A DNA stretch of 64,000 nt. Source: Orobanche coerulescens (lineage: Eukaryota > Streptophyta > Magnoliopsida > Lamiales > Orobanchaceae). The notes beneath the pieces were generated by a model that saw only the letters and a program-made list of their open reading frames with translations, searched no databases and was not told where the DNA came from. Within the stretch, counting starts at the first letter, position 1; every line of letters begins with the position of its first letter. The position numbers and the translations under genes were made by a program. Positions 21,902-33,569 of the stretch are shown here, piece by piece. The stretch lies in assembly GCA_033398695.1 (NCBI GenBank), contig CM065818.1, positions 80,782,092-80,846,091 on the forward strand, in the 5' to 3' direction.

Positions 21902-23556
21902 TGTAACACCCCAAACTAGGCGGATATTACAGTGCCGTGGACCCCCGACTGGAACCCACCAGGCGAATGAAAATGAATGAATTACACAGGGTAAATGTAG
22001 TACTGAACCACATTACAACATTAATTACTCCGATGAGGAGTTTCATACAACGCACCCAAGATAATACAGAATACATGTATATTTTATATGGAGATAAAAT
22101 ATACAACACTAAGTAAAATGAGTATTCAAACGGAATGTCTGCAGCGGAATATAATGAAGGAAACATAATTGACTGAAAAGACTGGGGCCCCCTTGTAGTA
22201 TCATTAGGACTCCTCGCCGTCAACGTGCTCTCCCCGTGCTTTTGCCTTGCCATGACCTGAAAAACAATATCCCCCAACGGGGTCAGTTACACAGAACAAC
22301 AATCCTCAAGAGTTGAATAATCACAATCCTGTTGAAAACATACGCAATCAAACATGCTATATGAATCAACTGACAATACGGCTCAAGGAATGGCGCCATA
22401 CTACGCCCGTGATGGAAATGTGTCCGTGCACAAGCCACCAACGAGTATCGATCGAATACACGTGTGGTCTTGTACCTAATCAGTCTCACGAAGTGATCGT
22501 CTCGTGTGCACAGTCCAATGTGAGGCCAACAACCAACACACAACTTTATATGTGCCCGACTTGAAAATCCTACACATACCAACCGGCACGCCAGTATGAC
22601 CCGGAATGCCACGATATAACAAAAGTGACATCGAAAATCAATAATGACTCACCAAGATGAAATGATAGTGAAATGAATGGCAGCTCAATGAAATGATTAG
22701 AACCGTCATTCCTCGTGAATGAAGTGATCAAGTGACAATTACAAGTCTCAATACGGTTAGTACTTTATGAATGAATTATGATTATGAATGAACAACAACG
22801 AAAGGAGTGAATATCCTTTTAACTGAGTAAGAATTAACTTACACAACACCGGTGAACAATGTCCTTCCACGAACAATGTCCTAAATGAAATGTCGGTTGC
22901 TCGAACAACCTTGAATGACAATTACCAATAAACGCTCAATATACGTATCAACCACGATTATAACCAACTCAAATGTTGATACAATAATATCCGAACTCAA
23001 AGATGCACTCAAACGAATACGTAGTAGACATCCTACCCGTGGGTTACAACCAACCCCAAATTATCGAAACCAACTTCCAAAAGATTGATTCAAACCAGCA
23101 AAACAATATTAATGACATCAATAATCCAATAAGAATCCACAATTCAAGATTACGACAACATCAATCGGAAAATCCACAAATTAACCGAAGTCAACCCCAA
23201 GGGTTCTTGAAATAATCCCAACAATTCATAAAATCCGAATTATACAACAATAAATCCGTAGGAATACATTCATCCAAGGTAGATAATCTATATCTAACAT
23301 ATTCCAACAACAATCCAAGCTTACACGAAGAAATCGGAAGGAAAAACCCAAAATCCGGAATTCTATATCCAAAAGATTAATACCTTGATTATGATGTTTG
23401 AAGGAGATGAAATGATGATTACTCCGGATTATATGCTTGAAGATGATGATTGATGATTACACCTCGAAGAATACTCTCCAAATCGCTCCAAATCGCCCGG
23501 AACCGATCAGAGGAAGAGAAGAAATGACAAATGACGAAATCTGGGCTACACTGTCC

Positions 23557-23564
23557 AATTTATA
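23557..23564 (-). promoter_or_regulatory. Putative TATA box of the E LTR
   Basis: TATAAATT on the minus strand, in TTTCTATAAATTGGACAG. In element sense it lies 13 bp downstream of the palindrome array, a plausible core promoter position. Confidence 0.55.
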
Positions 23565-23576
23565 GAAATTCCAGTT

Positions 23577-24134
23577 TAGCGCGTGCTAGCCCCAGTTCTT
23601 AGCGTGCGCTAACGGGTGTTTTGGGTAGTCCAGTACTGAAAACGGTAGTGTGCTCTACGTACCTCTTGTAGCGTGCGCTACGGATGTACACTTAGCATGC
23701 GCTAACCCCAAATGTTAGCGTGCGCTAACGAATTATCTGATGCCCAGTACTGGAGTCCAGAACCTTCTGTCCTCTGATCTGATCGCGGTAGCGTGCGCTA
23801 CATTCAATAACTAGCGTGCGCTACTACACCATTTGCGTACGCTAAAACCACTCATAGCGTGAGCTATGAATTAATCCAAATCAGTCCAGTAGCCACTGGA
23901 CTCAACCTCATCTGACCTTAGCGCGCGCTACACCGACTGCATAGCTTGCGCTACTCCGGCTCACTAGCGCGCGCTACTTACCATTCGTAGCGTGCGCTAC
24001 TTACAATCCCAACTGCAGTCCAGTGCCTTCTGGACTGCCTGCTCAACTACACTAGCGTGCGCTAGTGTTGAGAGGTGGCGTGCGCTACCCGTATTCAACT
24101 AGCGCATGCTAAAGAGAGTACGTAGCGTGCGCTA
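23577..24134 (-). repeat. Array of 17 TAGCGTGCGCTA palindromes in E U3
   Basis: Seventeen copies of the 12-bp palindrome TAGCGTGCGCTA or a one- to three-base variant in 558 bp. Exact copies: 23600, 23669, 23716, 23789, 23812, 23988, 24053 and 24123; near copies include 23577, 23693, 23855, 23919, 23942, 23965 and 24100. Most are flanked by a further G and C, making a 14-bp palindrome. Between them a second motif, CAGTCCAGT or CCAGTACTGGA, recurs every 115-140 bp. The unit is CpG rich. Confidence 0.95.
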
Positions 24135-24349
24135 CTCCTCACACACAACACACTATGAAATGACAACGGTGATAAACACGGCACGAAACTCCATCTTGAT
24201 TGATGATGAATGACGACTGATACGCGATACAATTACTGTGAACGATGAATACAATGATTGAATATGAGTGACAAATGATCATTAATGAGTGAAAATTACA
24301 GAATGATAAGTACTGAATGATAATGACTGAATTACAATCGGGTATTACA

Positions 24350-24366
24350 TACACCCCCCCTTAAAA
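24350..24366 (-). other. Polypurine tract of E
   Basis: On the minus strand TTTTAAGGGGGGGTGTA, directly before the LTR start TGTAATACCC. Confidence 0.85.
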
Positions 24367-24383
24367 GAGTTTCGTCCCCGAAA

Positions 24384-27300
24384 CTAAGGGTCAAACAACT
24401 CGGGATAACTCTCCCGCATACTATCCTCGGTTTCCCAAGTAGCCTCTTCGACTCCGTGTCTAGACCACTGAATTTTAACCCAAAGAATCGTCTTATTCCT
24501 CAACTGTTTGATTCGCCGCTCTAAAACTCGTATAGGACGCTCCTCATATGAATGATCATCGGCGATCTCGATTTTGTCGAACTGAAGTATGTGACTCGGG
24601 TCGGCAACATACTTCCGCAACTGAGAGACGTGAAACACATTATGAATTCGGCTCAACGCCGGAGGTAGGGCCAATCAATAAGCTAACTCGCCTACTCCAT
24701 CCAAAATCTCAAACGGCCCCATGAATCTCGGACTCAACTTCCCCCTCTTCCCAAAACGGAAGATACCACGACTCGGGGAAACCCTGACCAAAACATGGTC
24801 ACCCGCCTCGAACTCTAATGGTCGACGACGATTATCTGCATAAGGTTTCTGTCGACTCTGAGCGGTCAACAAACGACTCCTGATCAAAGCTACCTTCTCA
24901 CGGGCGGCTATAAGCATATCGAGCTCGGTGCTGTTTGATTCTGATAAGTCATCCCAACACAAAGGAGATCGACAATGACGACCATACAAGGCCTCGTAAG
25001 GTGCCATCTTAATCGAAGAATGCCAACTATTATTGTACGTGAACTCGATCAACGGTAGTTGGGCTTCCCAATCATCTTTCCAATCGAGGACACATGCCCT
25101 CAATATGTCCTCCAAAGTCTGAATAGTCCTCTCTGATTGTCCGTCGGACTGAGGATGAAAAGCTGTACTGAGATTAAGCTGAGTTCCCATAGCACGATGA
25201 ACTGATTTCCAAAAATAAGACACGAATCGTCTGTGACGATCGGAAACGATACTTTTGGGAGTACCGTGCAGTCTCACTATCTCTTTGATGAACAACTGGG
25301 CAAGTCTCTCGGGACCCCACATATCCTTAATCTCAAAGAAATGAGCTGATTTAGTTAAGCGATCCACAATTACCCAGATTGTATTCATGCCACGATGACT
25401 CATCGGTAAACTCGTGATGAAGTCCATTGAAAATATCCTCCCACTTCCACTCTGGAATAGGGAGAGGTTTCAGCATACCCGCCGATCGCTGATGTTCTAT
25501 CTTGACTTGCTGGCAGGTCAAACATCTCGAAACAAATTCCGCGACTTCTCGCTTCATATTACTCCACCAGTAATTTTGTTTCAAGTCTTTATACATCTTG
25601 CTAGACCCCGGATGAACGGAATAAGGGGTAGCATGAGCTTCTCTCAAAATCGAGTTTTTCAACTCATCATTCGCCGGTACGCACAACCGATTCTTAAAAT
25701 GCAAAAGTCCATCCTCGTAGACCACAAACCCGGGGGTTTTCCCCTGAGTCACATCCTCCCGAATGCGTAACAAAAATGGGTCCGAACCCTGATTCTCCCT
25801 GATCGCCTCCTCAAGTGGCGATGAAATCTCCAACGTACAAAGTTGCCCTTATACTCGCTGTAACCAGACCTCAATCTCGGGTCTCATAAATTCCTGCTGA
25901 AGTTCCTTCTGAACTGTTAATCGAGCAAGCATCTACTCCTGAACGGACTTACGACTCAAGGCGTCGGGGACAACATTCGCCTTGCCCGGGTGGTAAAGGA
26001 TCTCGATATCATAATCTTTGATTAGTTCCAACCACCATCTCTGTCGTATATTTAACTCCTTCTGAGCGAATATATAATTTAAACTCTTATGATCGGTGAA
26101 TATCTGACAGGTAACGCCATAAAGGTAATGACGCCAAATCTTCAATGCAAAAACCACAGCTGCTAACTCCAGGTCGTGGGTCGGATAATTAACCTCGTAA
26201 GGTCTCAATTGCCGTGAAGTATAAGCAATAACTTTCCCGTTCTGCATGAGTACACATCCGAGACCCTATCTGGACGCATCACTATGAACCACAAATCCTT
26301 CCGTCCCTTGCGGTAAAGAAAGGATAGGTGCTGAAGTTAACCGGTTCTTGAGTTCCTCAAAACTCTGTTGACATGCGTCGGACCACGTGTATTTCTTATC
26401 CTTCCGTAAAAGGTTCGTCATGGGTTGAGCGATTTTAGAAAATCCCTCCACAAATCGTCGATAATAACCCGCTAATCCGAGGAACCTTCGGATTTCCTTC
26501 ACATTCTTTGGAGGTAGCCAATCTCGAATAGCCTCCGTCTTTTGAGGGTCAACACGAACTCCGTCTGAAGAAATTACATGTCCGAGAAACGTCACTTCGG
26601 ACATCCAGAACTCACATTTGGAAAACTTCCCATAAAGTTGTTCTCGTCTCAACACGTCGAGCACCTGATGAAGATGAAACTCGTGCTTCTCCCGGTCACG
26701 AGAATAAATTAGAATGTCATCAATAAAGACAACCATGAATTGATCCAAATAGTCGATGAAAATCCGATTCATTAACTCCATGAACACCGCAGGTGCATTA
26801 GTTAATCCAAACGGCATAACCACAAACTCATAATGACCATAGCGTGTTCGGAACGCCGTTCTTGCGATATCCGACTCTCAAATTCGCAACCGATGATATC
26901 CAGATCTTAAGTCGATCTTGGAAAATACTGAAGCTCCCTGAAGTTGATCCAAAAGATCATCGATACGGGGTAGAGGATATTTATTCTTGATCATCACCCG
27001 GTTCAATTCCCGGTAATCAATACACAAGCGGAACGAACCATCCTTCTTCTTGACAAATAACACTGGTGCTCCCCACGGGGACGCACTCAGTCTGATATAA
27101 CCTTTCTCGAACAACTCTTCAAGTTGGTTCTTTAATTCCTACTTTTCGGTCGGGGCCATCCGGTACGGTGCCTTCGATATCGGGGACGTACCGGGCTCCA
27201 ACTCAATCGTGAATTCCACATCTCTCTGTGGAGGCAAACCAGGTAACTCGTCTGGAAACACATCGGCATATTCTCTCACTACGGGAATATCCATCAACAT

Positions 27301-29105
27301 TACTGATGGTTTCTCGGTCTTGGTCATATAGCACCAATAACCGATATACCCCTGATTGAGTAATCTCACTGCTTTCATCAAGTTAATGACCTTCCCAGAA
27401 TAGCTGGGATTACCTCCCTGAAATACACATTCGACCCCATCGTCTGAAATGATAGTGACCAAACGCTTACGGAAACTAATGACGGTATCGTGACGATCCA
27501 TCCAATCAATACCCAGAATGACATCGTCTCTCGGTAAATCTACCACGATTAGGTCTGCTAGACATACACGGCCATGAAGCTGAATCGTACAATTCTGAAT
27601 CTCGCGATTTCCGATAATTCTTCTACCGTCAGGTAGACCAATGACATAAGGCTCACAATTAGTAGCACTACCAGACGTAGTCTACTCAAACGTGACTCGG
27701 AAATGAATGAATGCGATGCACCAGTATAAAAAAGGGTACACACAGATTGAGATAAAATATCGAGTGTACCTGAGATCATCCGGGCCTCTGGATCGTCAGT
27801 CTTCTTCATCTCATATATTCGGGGCTTGCCGGCCCCCGAGCCGGACGCTCCCGTCTGATAGCTCTTGGCTCTGCCTTTATTAGCTCCTGTCGTCTTGAAC
27901 GACACTTGGAGTGGCTTTGATTACGCACCGCCCAATGTCACAGGCCTGAGATGACGCCGGAGTAGGTTTAGAGTCCCTTCGGCAAAAACGGGCCCTATGC
28001 CCAGCAATCCCACAGTTGTGGCACGTGACAGTTTGTCTCGGACACTTGGTGCTGAAATGCCCCTGTTCTTCACAGTTGAAACAGGTGATGGCCGAACTGG
28101 GCGCTCGTGACTGAGATTCCGTGGGTTTAGGCGCCATAGGAGGTTGCTTAGAAAAAGTAGAGCCCGCACGTGGTTTCTTGAAAGTGGCCTGACTGCCGTC
28201 AGACTGATTACGGTTCTTAGACTTCTTGCCAGCAGATGAAGGTTGTTGCTTAGAAATTTCCTCAGCAGTATGCTCGTAAGTGAGAGCTTTCTCGATGAAT
28301 TCGGCCAGAGTGGTGCAATTATGATTAATCAACTGTAGCCGCATACGAGGTTTCAACCTCTTGCTGAAATACTTGATCTTGTCCGCCTTAGAGTGAATGA
28401 TAGATGAGGCCAACGGAAGAAGTTCCTGAAATTTTTCGGCGATGGCGAGAACATCATCGTCCGCTGAAAGGTCGGGAGTGAGTAATTCCGACAACTTAGC
28501 CTCCCTGAGTGGGGCTGGATAATACCTCTCCATCATGAGAGTTTGGAACTGATCCCAAGTACATGATCCGTCAGTGGGCTTCAACGATAACCACCATGAA
28601 TGAGCGCTCTTACCAAGATAGTAGGCCGCAACTGAAACTTTATGCCCTTCACGGCAATCCACCACAGCAAATAACTTCTCGAAATGCTCGAGCCAATGAA
28701 CAATATCTGACGGTTCAGATGAGCCCTCGAAGGTAGGTGGTCGCTGGTGAGAGATATCGCCAATGATACTGCTTACACCCCTCTCTTACCTCTGAGGTGG
28801 CGGCGGAGGAGCCTGTTGATTTTGAGTAGTTGAGTTATGCATTGTCTCCATTAGTTGAGCCATCTGAGTCATTTGGGCCATCATGCCCTGCATAAAAGCG
28901 AGTGGGTCAACCCGAACACCTTCCCCGAGCCGTGTCCGGTCGACTCCCCCGATAGTGAATGATCACGTCCAGGTGAATGAGTGGCAGCGTCACTGCTCGA
29001 TGAGTTAGCATTATTCCTAGCATTCGCACGTGTATTCACACGAGCTCTCGAGTTTCGGCCTGCACCACGGCCTCTTCCCCCACGTCCTCTGCCAGCTCTT
29101 TCCAT
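24384..29105 (-). pseudogene. E gag-pol polyprotein with chromodomain, broken
   Basis: Order in element sense: Gag start MERAGRGRGGRGRG at 29105; Gag with two zinc knuckles (CFNCEEQGHFSTKC, CHNCGIAGHRARFC, about 27970-28090); protease; RT ([20 protein letters not shown], then [13 protein letters not shown] near 26720); RNase H; HHCC zinc motif (CLTCQQVK near 25500); integrase core (MDFITSLP at 25427; STAFHPQSDGQSERT); chromodomain (EERPIRVLERRIKQLRNK, ATWETED) ending at 24384. The chromodomain tethers integration to marked chromatin. Damage: frame breaks or stops near 28880, 28680, 27890, 27550, 27125, 26850, 26255, 25900, 25390 and 24675. The protease catalytic Asp is Tyr (LFYTGASHSF near 27727). 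Confidence 0.9.
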
Positions 29106-29526
29106 ACTGAAGTGGAAAGTCATATGATAATTATATATATCTAGCATGAATATCACATTATGATTATATTATGAAATGATGAAAATGAGCATACGTGCTC
29201 AAATACAATGATTACATGAATGATCAACTGAAATGACGTGATTATCAGATGAAATTCTTGAAATGAATATCTTGAACAAGTTAACAAGATTAAAGATATG
29301 ATCCTCAAGATCAACAACTGAACAATGAAATGAACTGAGTGATTAATGAATTCACATGATCGGCTTGATCACAAATGAAAATGATAGATGAGGAAATCTT
29401 ACTGTTCTTTGGTCTGAGGGGCTCGGCTCTTGCACAGGTCACACGTGACGCGAAAGTCCAATGATACTAGTCTGATGAACGGTGATTTCAAATGAGACAT
29501 GACTCGGAAGGTAGTATTCAAAACCA

Positions 29527-29538
29527 CGCTCCGATACC
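29527..29538 (-). other. Primer binding site of E
   Basis: Minus strand TGGTATCGGAGC, four bases from the 5' LTR; initiator tRNA-Met type. Confidence 0.85.
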
Positions 29539-29542
29539 AACT

Positions 29543-30131
29543 CTGTAACACCCCAAACTAGGCGGATATTACAGTGCGGTGGACCCCCAACTGGGACCCA
29601 CCAGGCGAATGAAAATGAATGAATTACACAGGGTAAATGTAGTACCGAACCACATTACAACATTAATTACTCCGATGAGGAGTTTCATACAATGCACCCA
29701 AGATAATACAGAATACATGTATATTTTATATGGAGATAAAATATACAACACTGAGTAAAATGAGTATTCAAACGGAACGTTTGCAGCGGAATATAATGAA
29801 GGAAACATAATTGACTGAAAAGACTGGGGCCCCATTCTAGTATCATTAGGACTCCTCGCCGTCGACGTGCTCTCCCCGTGCTTTTGCCTTGCCATGACCT
29901 GAAAAACAATATCCCCCAACGGGGTCAGTTACACAGAACAACAATCCTCAAGAGTTGAATAATCACAATCCTGTTGAAAACATATGCAATCAAACATGCT
30001 ATATGAATCAACTGACAATACGGCTCAAGGAATGGCGCCATACTACGCCCGGGATGGAAATGTGTCCGTGTACAAGCCACCAACGAGTATCGATCGAATG
30101 CACGTGTGGTCTTGTACCTAATCAGTCTCAC
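29543..30131 (-). repeat. E 5' LTR, visible part
   Basis: Matches 21902-22491 of the 3' LTR closely. Cut by C2 at 30131/30132. Confidence 0.9.
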
Positions 30132-31289
30132 TGATACGAATTACGTATGAAAATGGACGTAAACTTGTATGGAATGCAGCGGAAATATAATTGATCCTCA
30201 CAACACTCGAATATGTGTAACACTCGTAAGATATAACCGAAAGTAGGGCAATTTGGCTTACATAAACAAGAGCAATATGAATGATTTATCAAACTAGACC
30301 TATAGTTTGATAAGATAATCTTTCCTCAAGACCTATTGAGAATCGATTCGATTAAAACTCGAAAACGCGTCGAATTATAACCAAGGTTTCGATGAAAAGC
30401 ATTCACCAAGAAAACACAAGTGTATTCTTATTTCTTCAACATACAATGTCTTAGGAAAGTATGAACAACACTACTTATAGCAATGTAGTCTTCTAAGCAA
30501 CTAAGGAATAAAACAAGATCACATGATCTTGAAATGGAAAACAAAACATCAAAATAAAATACAAATGAATCAAATGATAGGGAGGGGGAATCACACAACA
30601 AAATGATTATAAGTCACCCCACATAACATGCAAGTTTAATCATGACATGTGAGGGGAGGGAAAACAACAAAAAAAACACAAAAAAAATCAGCAATAATGT
30701 GAGTTTGCTGGCTGTCGGACACGGCCCGTGCCGATCGGCACGGCCGCGGCGGCATGTGCGGGCGCACATACGGCAGGACTCGACCGTGTCGCCTGGCACG
30801 GTCGGGTTGGTCGGGCAGTGGGAATTTACTTATCCGGAAGAGTGTGACTCGGCCGTGTCGCCTGACACGGTCGGGTTGTGTCGGCACGGGCCGTGTCGGA
30901 CGACACGGCCGGGTTCGGTCGGCAGCGAGATTTCCCTATCTAGGACATCTCGGCACGGGCCGTGTCGGATGACATGGCCGGGTTCAGTCGGCAGCGATCG
31001 GCCAGTTCCGGCAGGTGGTGGTCGGCAGCGATCGGCCAGTTCTGGCAGGTGGTGATTTTTCCGGCAGGTGGTGATTTTTCCAGCAGTTCGTCCATTTTCC
31101 GGCCGATTGTCGACCTTCCGGCATAGCATGACACGGGCCGTGTTATATGACACGACTGAGACAGAGACTCCACGTCTTATGTCCGTTTTCCCGCCTAAAT
31201 ACGTAGTAATCTGTGCATGGCGTGTTGTAAGGTCAATTACGTCGATCCTTACTTTGTCTTCTGCATTTGACACGATTGATTCCGTATCA
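30132..31289 (-). repeat. C2 3' LTR
   Basis: In element sense it starts TGATACGGAATC at 31289 and ends TAATTCGTATCA at 30132. It includes a putative TATAAGTAG near 30475, a palindrome array, and duplicated GGCAGGTGGTGATTTTTCC and CGGCAGCGATCGGCCAGTT units near 30990-31080. Confidence 0.9.
30715..31140 (-). repeat. GC-rich palindrome array in C2 U3
   Basis: Several units centred on CGTGTC/GACACG inverted repeats (near 30717, 30786, 30855, 30890 and 30958), the same unit type as in C1 and D, here less regular. Part of it is still read by the C2 ORF, which runs into the LTR. Confidence 0.85.
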
Positions 31290-31303
31290 TCTCCTCCTTC
31301 TTT
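31290..31303 (-). other. Polypurine tract of C2
   Basis: Minus strand AAAGAAGGAGGAGA before the LTR start TGATACGG. Confidence 0.85.
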
Positions 31304-32600
31304 AAAAGGAATTATCCTCAATTCCGGACTTCCTTCGTCATCAAGATAATTAATTAAAACCTCTATGTATTTGATCTCGAAAATGTCCGCAGTGCGTACA
31401 TGGCCCAAAATCTTGAGACGATAGGTAGTGGGGGCCCCTCGAGAATCACCAGTAAAATAACTATCATTATTAATAAAATAATAATAATTACTTTGCCCGG
31501 TAATACCGATATCATGACATGAGCGGACATCTGAAATGGGACGCACGGTTAATTTCACATCGGGTTCATCTTTCAGAATTGGAAACACTGATAATTCCAC
31601 ATCGGGTTCACCATCAAGAATGGGAAAAACGGGATTTATTACGGATTCCTCTTCATCAACTGGTTCCTCATCAAATGCTGGAGGTCCGTCATAATCTGAC
31701 CAACTCTCCGTTTCAATATTGTTGGGCTCCTCCAATAATAGCCCATCACAAAATAATTTACTTTCCTCAATTTGGTAATCATTCAAGACAATAAGTCCAT
31801 TACGAGAAACTGCGTCGTTATAAAAATTTGGCCCAAAGTTGTCATTTTCTTTTGACCGGCCAATCTCAGTACCAAGTTCAATTTCCCTCTCACTAGAAAA
31901 CATGGTTAGATTCGGTTTCTCACCTCGGTTAGGGATCATAGATTGAAGTGACATTGGTTTCAACACGATCCTCTTGTCCTTATCTCGTAACTCGTACTCG
32001 TTACTTCTTCCTCGATGTAAAACATCTCTATCGAATAGCCATGGTCGTCCCAAGAGTACATGGCATGCATCCATCGGGAGTACATCGTATAATATGTTGT
32101 CGACGTACGAACCCATGGTCAAACCGACCCGTACTTGTTTCGAGACTTTCACTTTACTCCCGTCATCGAGCCAATGTAATGCGTATGGTTTTGGGTGAGT
32201 AGTAGTGATGAGTCCGAGTTTCGTCACCATCTCCCTTGACGCTACGTTGGTACAACTTCCTCCATCGATGATCACACTACACCATTTGTTCCCGACTTGA
32301 CACTTGGTGTGAAAAATTTGATCCCGTTGTTCCGAATCATTTGAAATGGGTTTGACTTGTAAAGTACGAAGAACCAATGTTGTATCATAGTTTGGAGCCT
32401 CGTAAGTTTCATATTCTTCTCCCTCGTCTTCCTCCACGTTGGAATCACCTAGTCTTTCTACTTCGTCCTCGACTAGCAACTCGTCTCGGATCGTGATGGC
32501 TTCTCTTAGTGTCACAACTCGTTTGTTAGGGCAAGTATTTTGATAGTGACCGAATCCTTGGCATTTAAAACACCTTACTTTGGTTAGGCTTGTTTCCTTC

Positions 32601-33569
32601 TGATACGAATTCTCACTTGGGAGGCGAATTCGCTCTCGATACAGCGGAAGGCTTTTTGATGAACGGAAGCTATCTACAAGAAACTGTCGGGAACTGGTGA
32701 CAATAGCTCGCTACAGCAACAATACTGACGAGTGATGAAGGCGGTAATTCGATACAGCCACAAGACAGGAATTTGGTCCAAATGAAAAGACTCGAGACAG
32801 GCCACCTCCAAACAGCGACACTCAAAACAGCACGTTTTTGACGGAAACAAAGTTAAAACAGGAAATAAGTTCGAAGGATCGAACAACACTTTATGCGAAA
32901 TATCGGACAAGTATCAAACTGTATCAAAAAAAAAATGAACAGAATATCGAAACAAGGTATAAACAGAAGTTTTATCAAATTAGACCTATAATTTGATAAA
33001 GTGATTTCTCCTCAAGACCTATTGAGAATCAATCAGATTAGTATTCGAAACGCGTCGAATAAAAACCAAGTTTTGATGAAAAGCATTCACCAGGGAAAAA
33101 CACAAAGTGTTCTCAATTCTTCAACATTCAATTCTTTTCTTCATTACAACTCTACTGCCACTATTTATAGGCAAAAATGGCCTGACAAAATAACTTAAAC
33201 TATTACAAGCTGTTCTTTAAAATAATGAAAGGATAATAAAAAGGTTCTTCAGGTCACTTGTTGACAAAAGTAAAAGCTGGGTCTTTGTCTCTAAGTTGTT
33301 TGCTGACAGCCGCTTTTTCATACAACAAGTTGCCAAGAATCCTGCTGCCTTTATAATAAAGAAATGCTGAAAATTCTTTGTATTACTACCACTTGGACCT
33401 TTTCCCCCTCCCAAGTTGCAATTTGCCTTAAGTTATTCCAATTCCGACTATCAAGGTAACTCCGTGCCTCGTTTCTGTTTTCTCGCCTAAGTAGGTTGTA
33501 GTGCGATCGAGGTGTTTTACGTCAATTCTTACTTCATCTTCTTCGCTTGGAGTATTCGGCTTCGTATCA
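32601..33569 (-). repeat. A2 3' LTR
   Basis: In element sense starts TGATACGAAG at 33569 and ends GAATTCGTATCA at 32601. TATA box at 33172-33179 (minus strand). Confidence 0.95.

Larger units (their letters stand above)
21902..24349 (-). repeat. E 3' LTR (2.4 kb)
   Basis: In element sense it starts TGTAATACCCGATTG at 24349 and ends GGGGTGTTACA at 21902. The overlap with the 5' LTR (29543-30131) shows only about ten differences by eye over nearly 600 bp. It contains the palindrome array and a TATA box. Confidence 0.9.
21902..30131 (-). mobile_element. Tekay/Del-type chromovirus E (5' LTR split by C2)
   Basis: Minus-strand Ty3/gypsy element: 3' LTR at the left (21902-24349), polypurine tract, coding region with a chromodomain, primer site, and the first visible 589 bases of the 5' LTR. 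At 30131 it is interrupted by C2 right after CAGTCTCAC; in the intact left LTR the sequence continues GAAGTGATCG, so about 1.86 kb of this LTR lie off the window. RT and chromodomain sequence place it in the Tekay/Del branch. Confidence 0.9.

Noticed and set aside
23577..24134. CRISPR-like array
   Set aside because: Repeats are short palindromes with irregular spacing inside a plant LTR; no cas genes and a eukaryotic context.
29527..29538. tRNA gene remnants at the CTCCGATACCA motifs
   Set aside because: These are retrotransposon primer sites next to LTR ends; no tRNA body is present.
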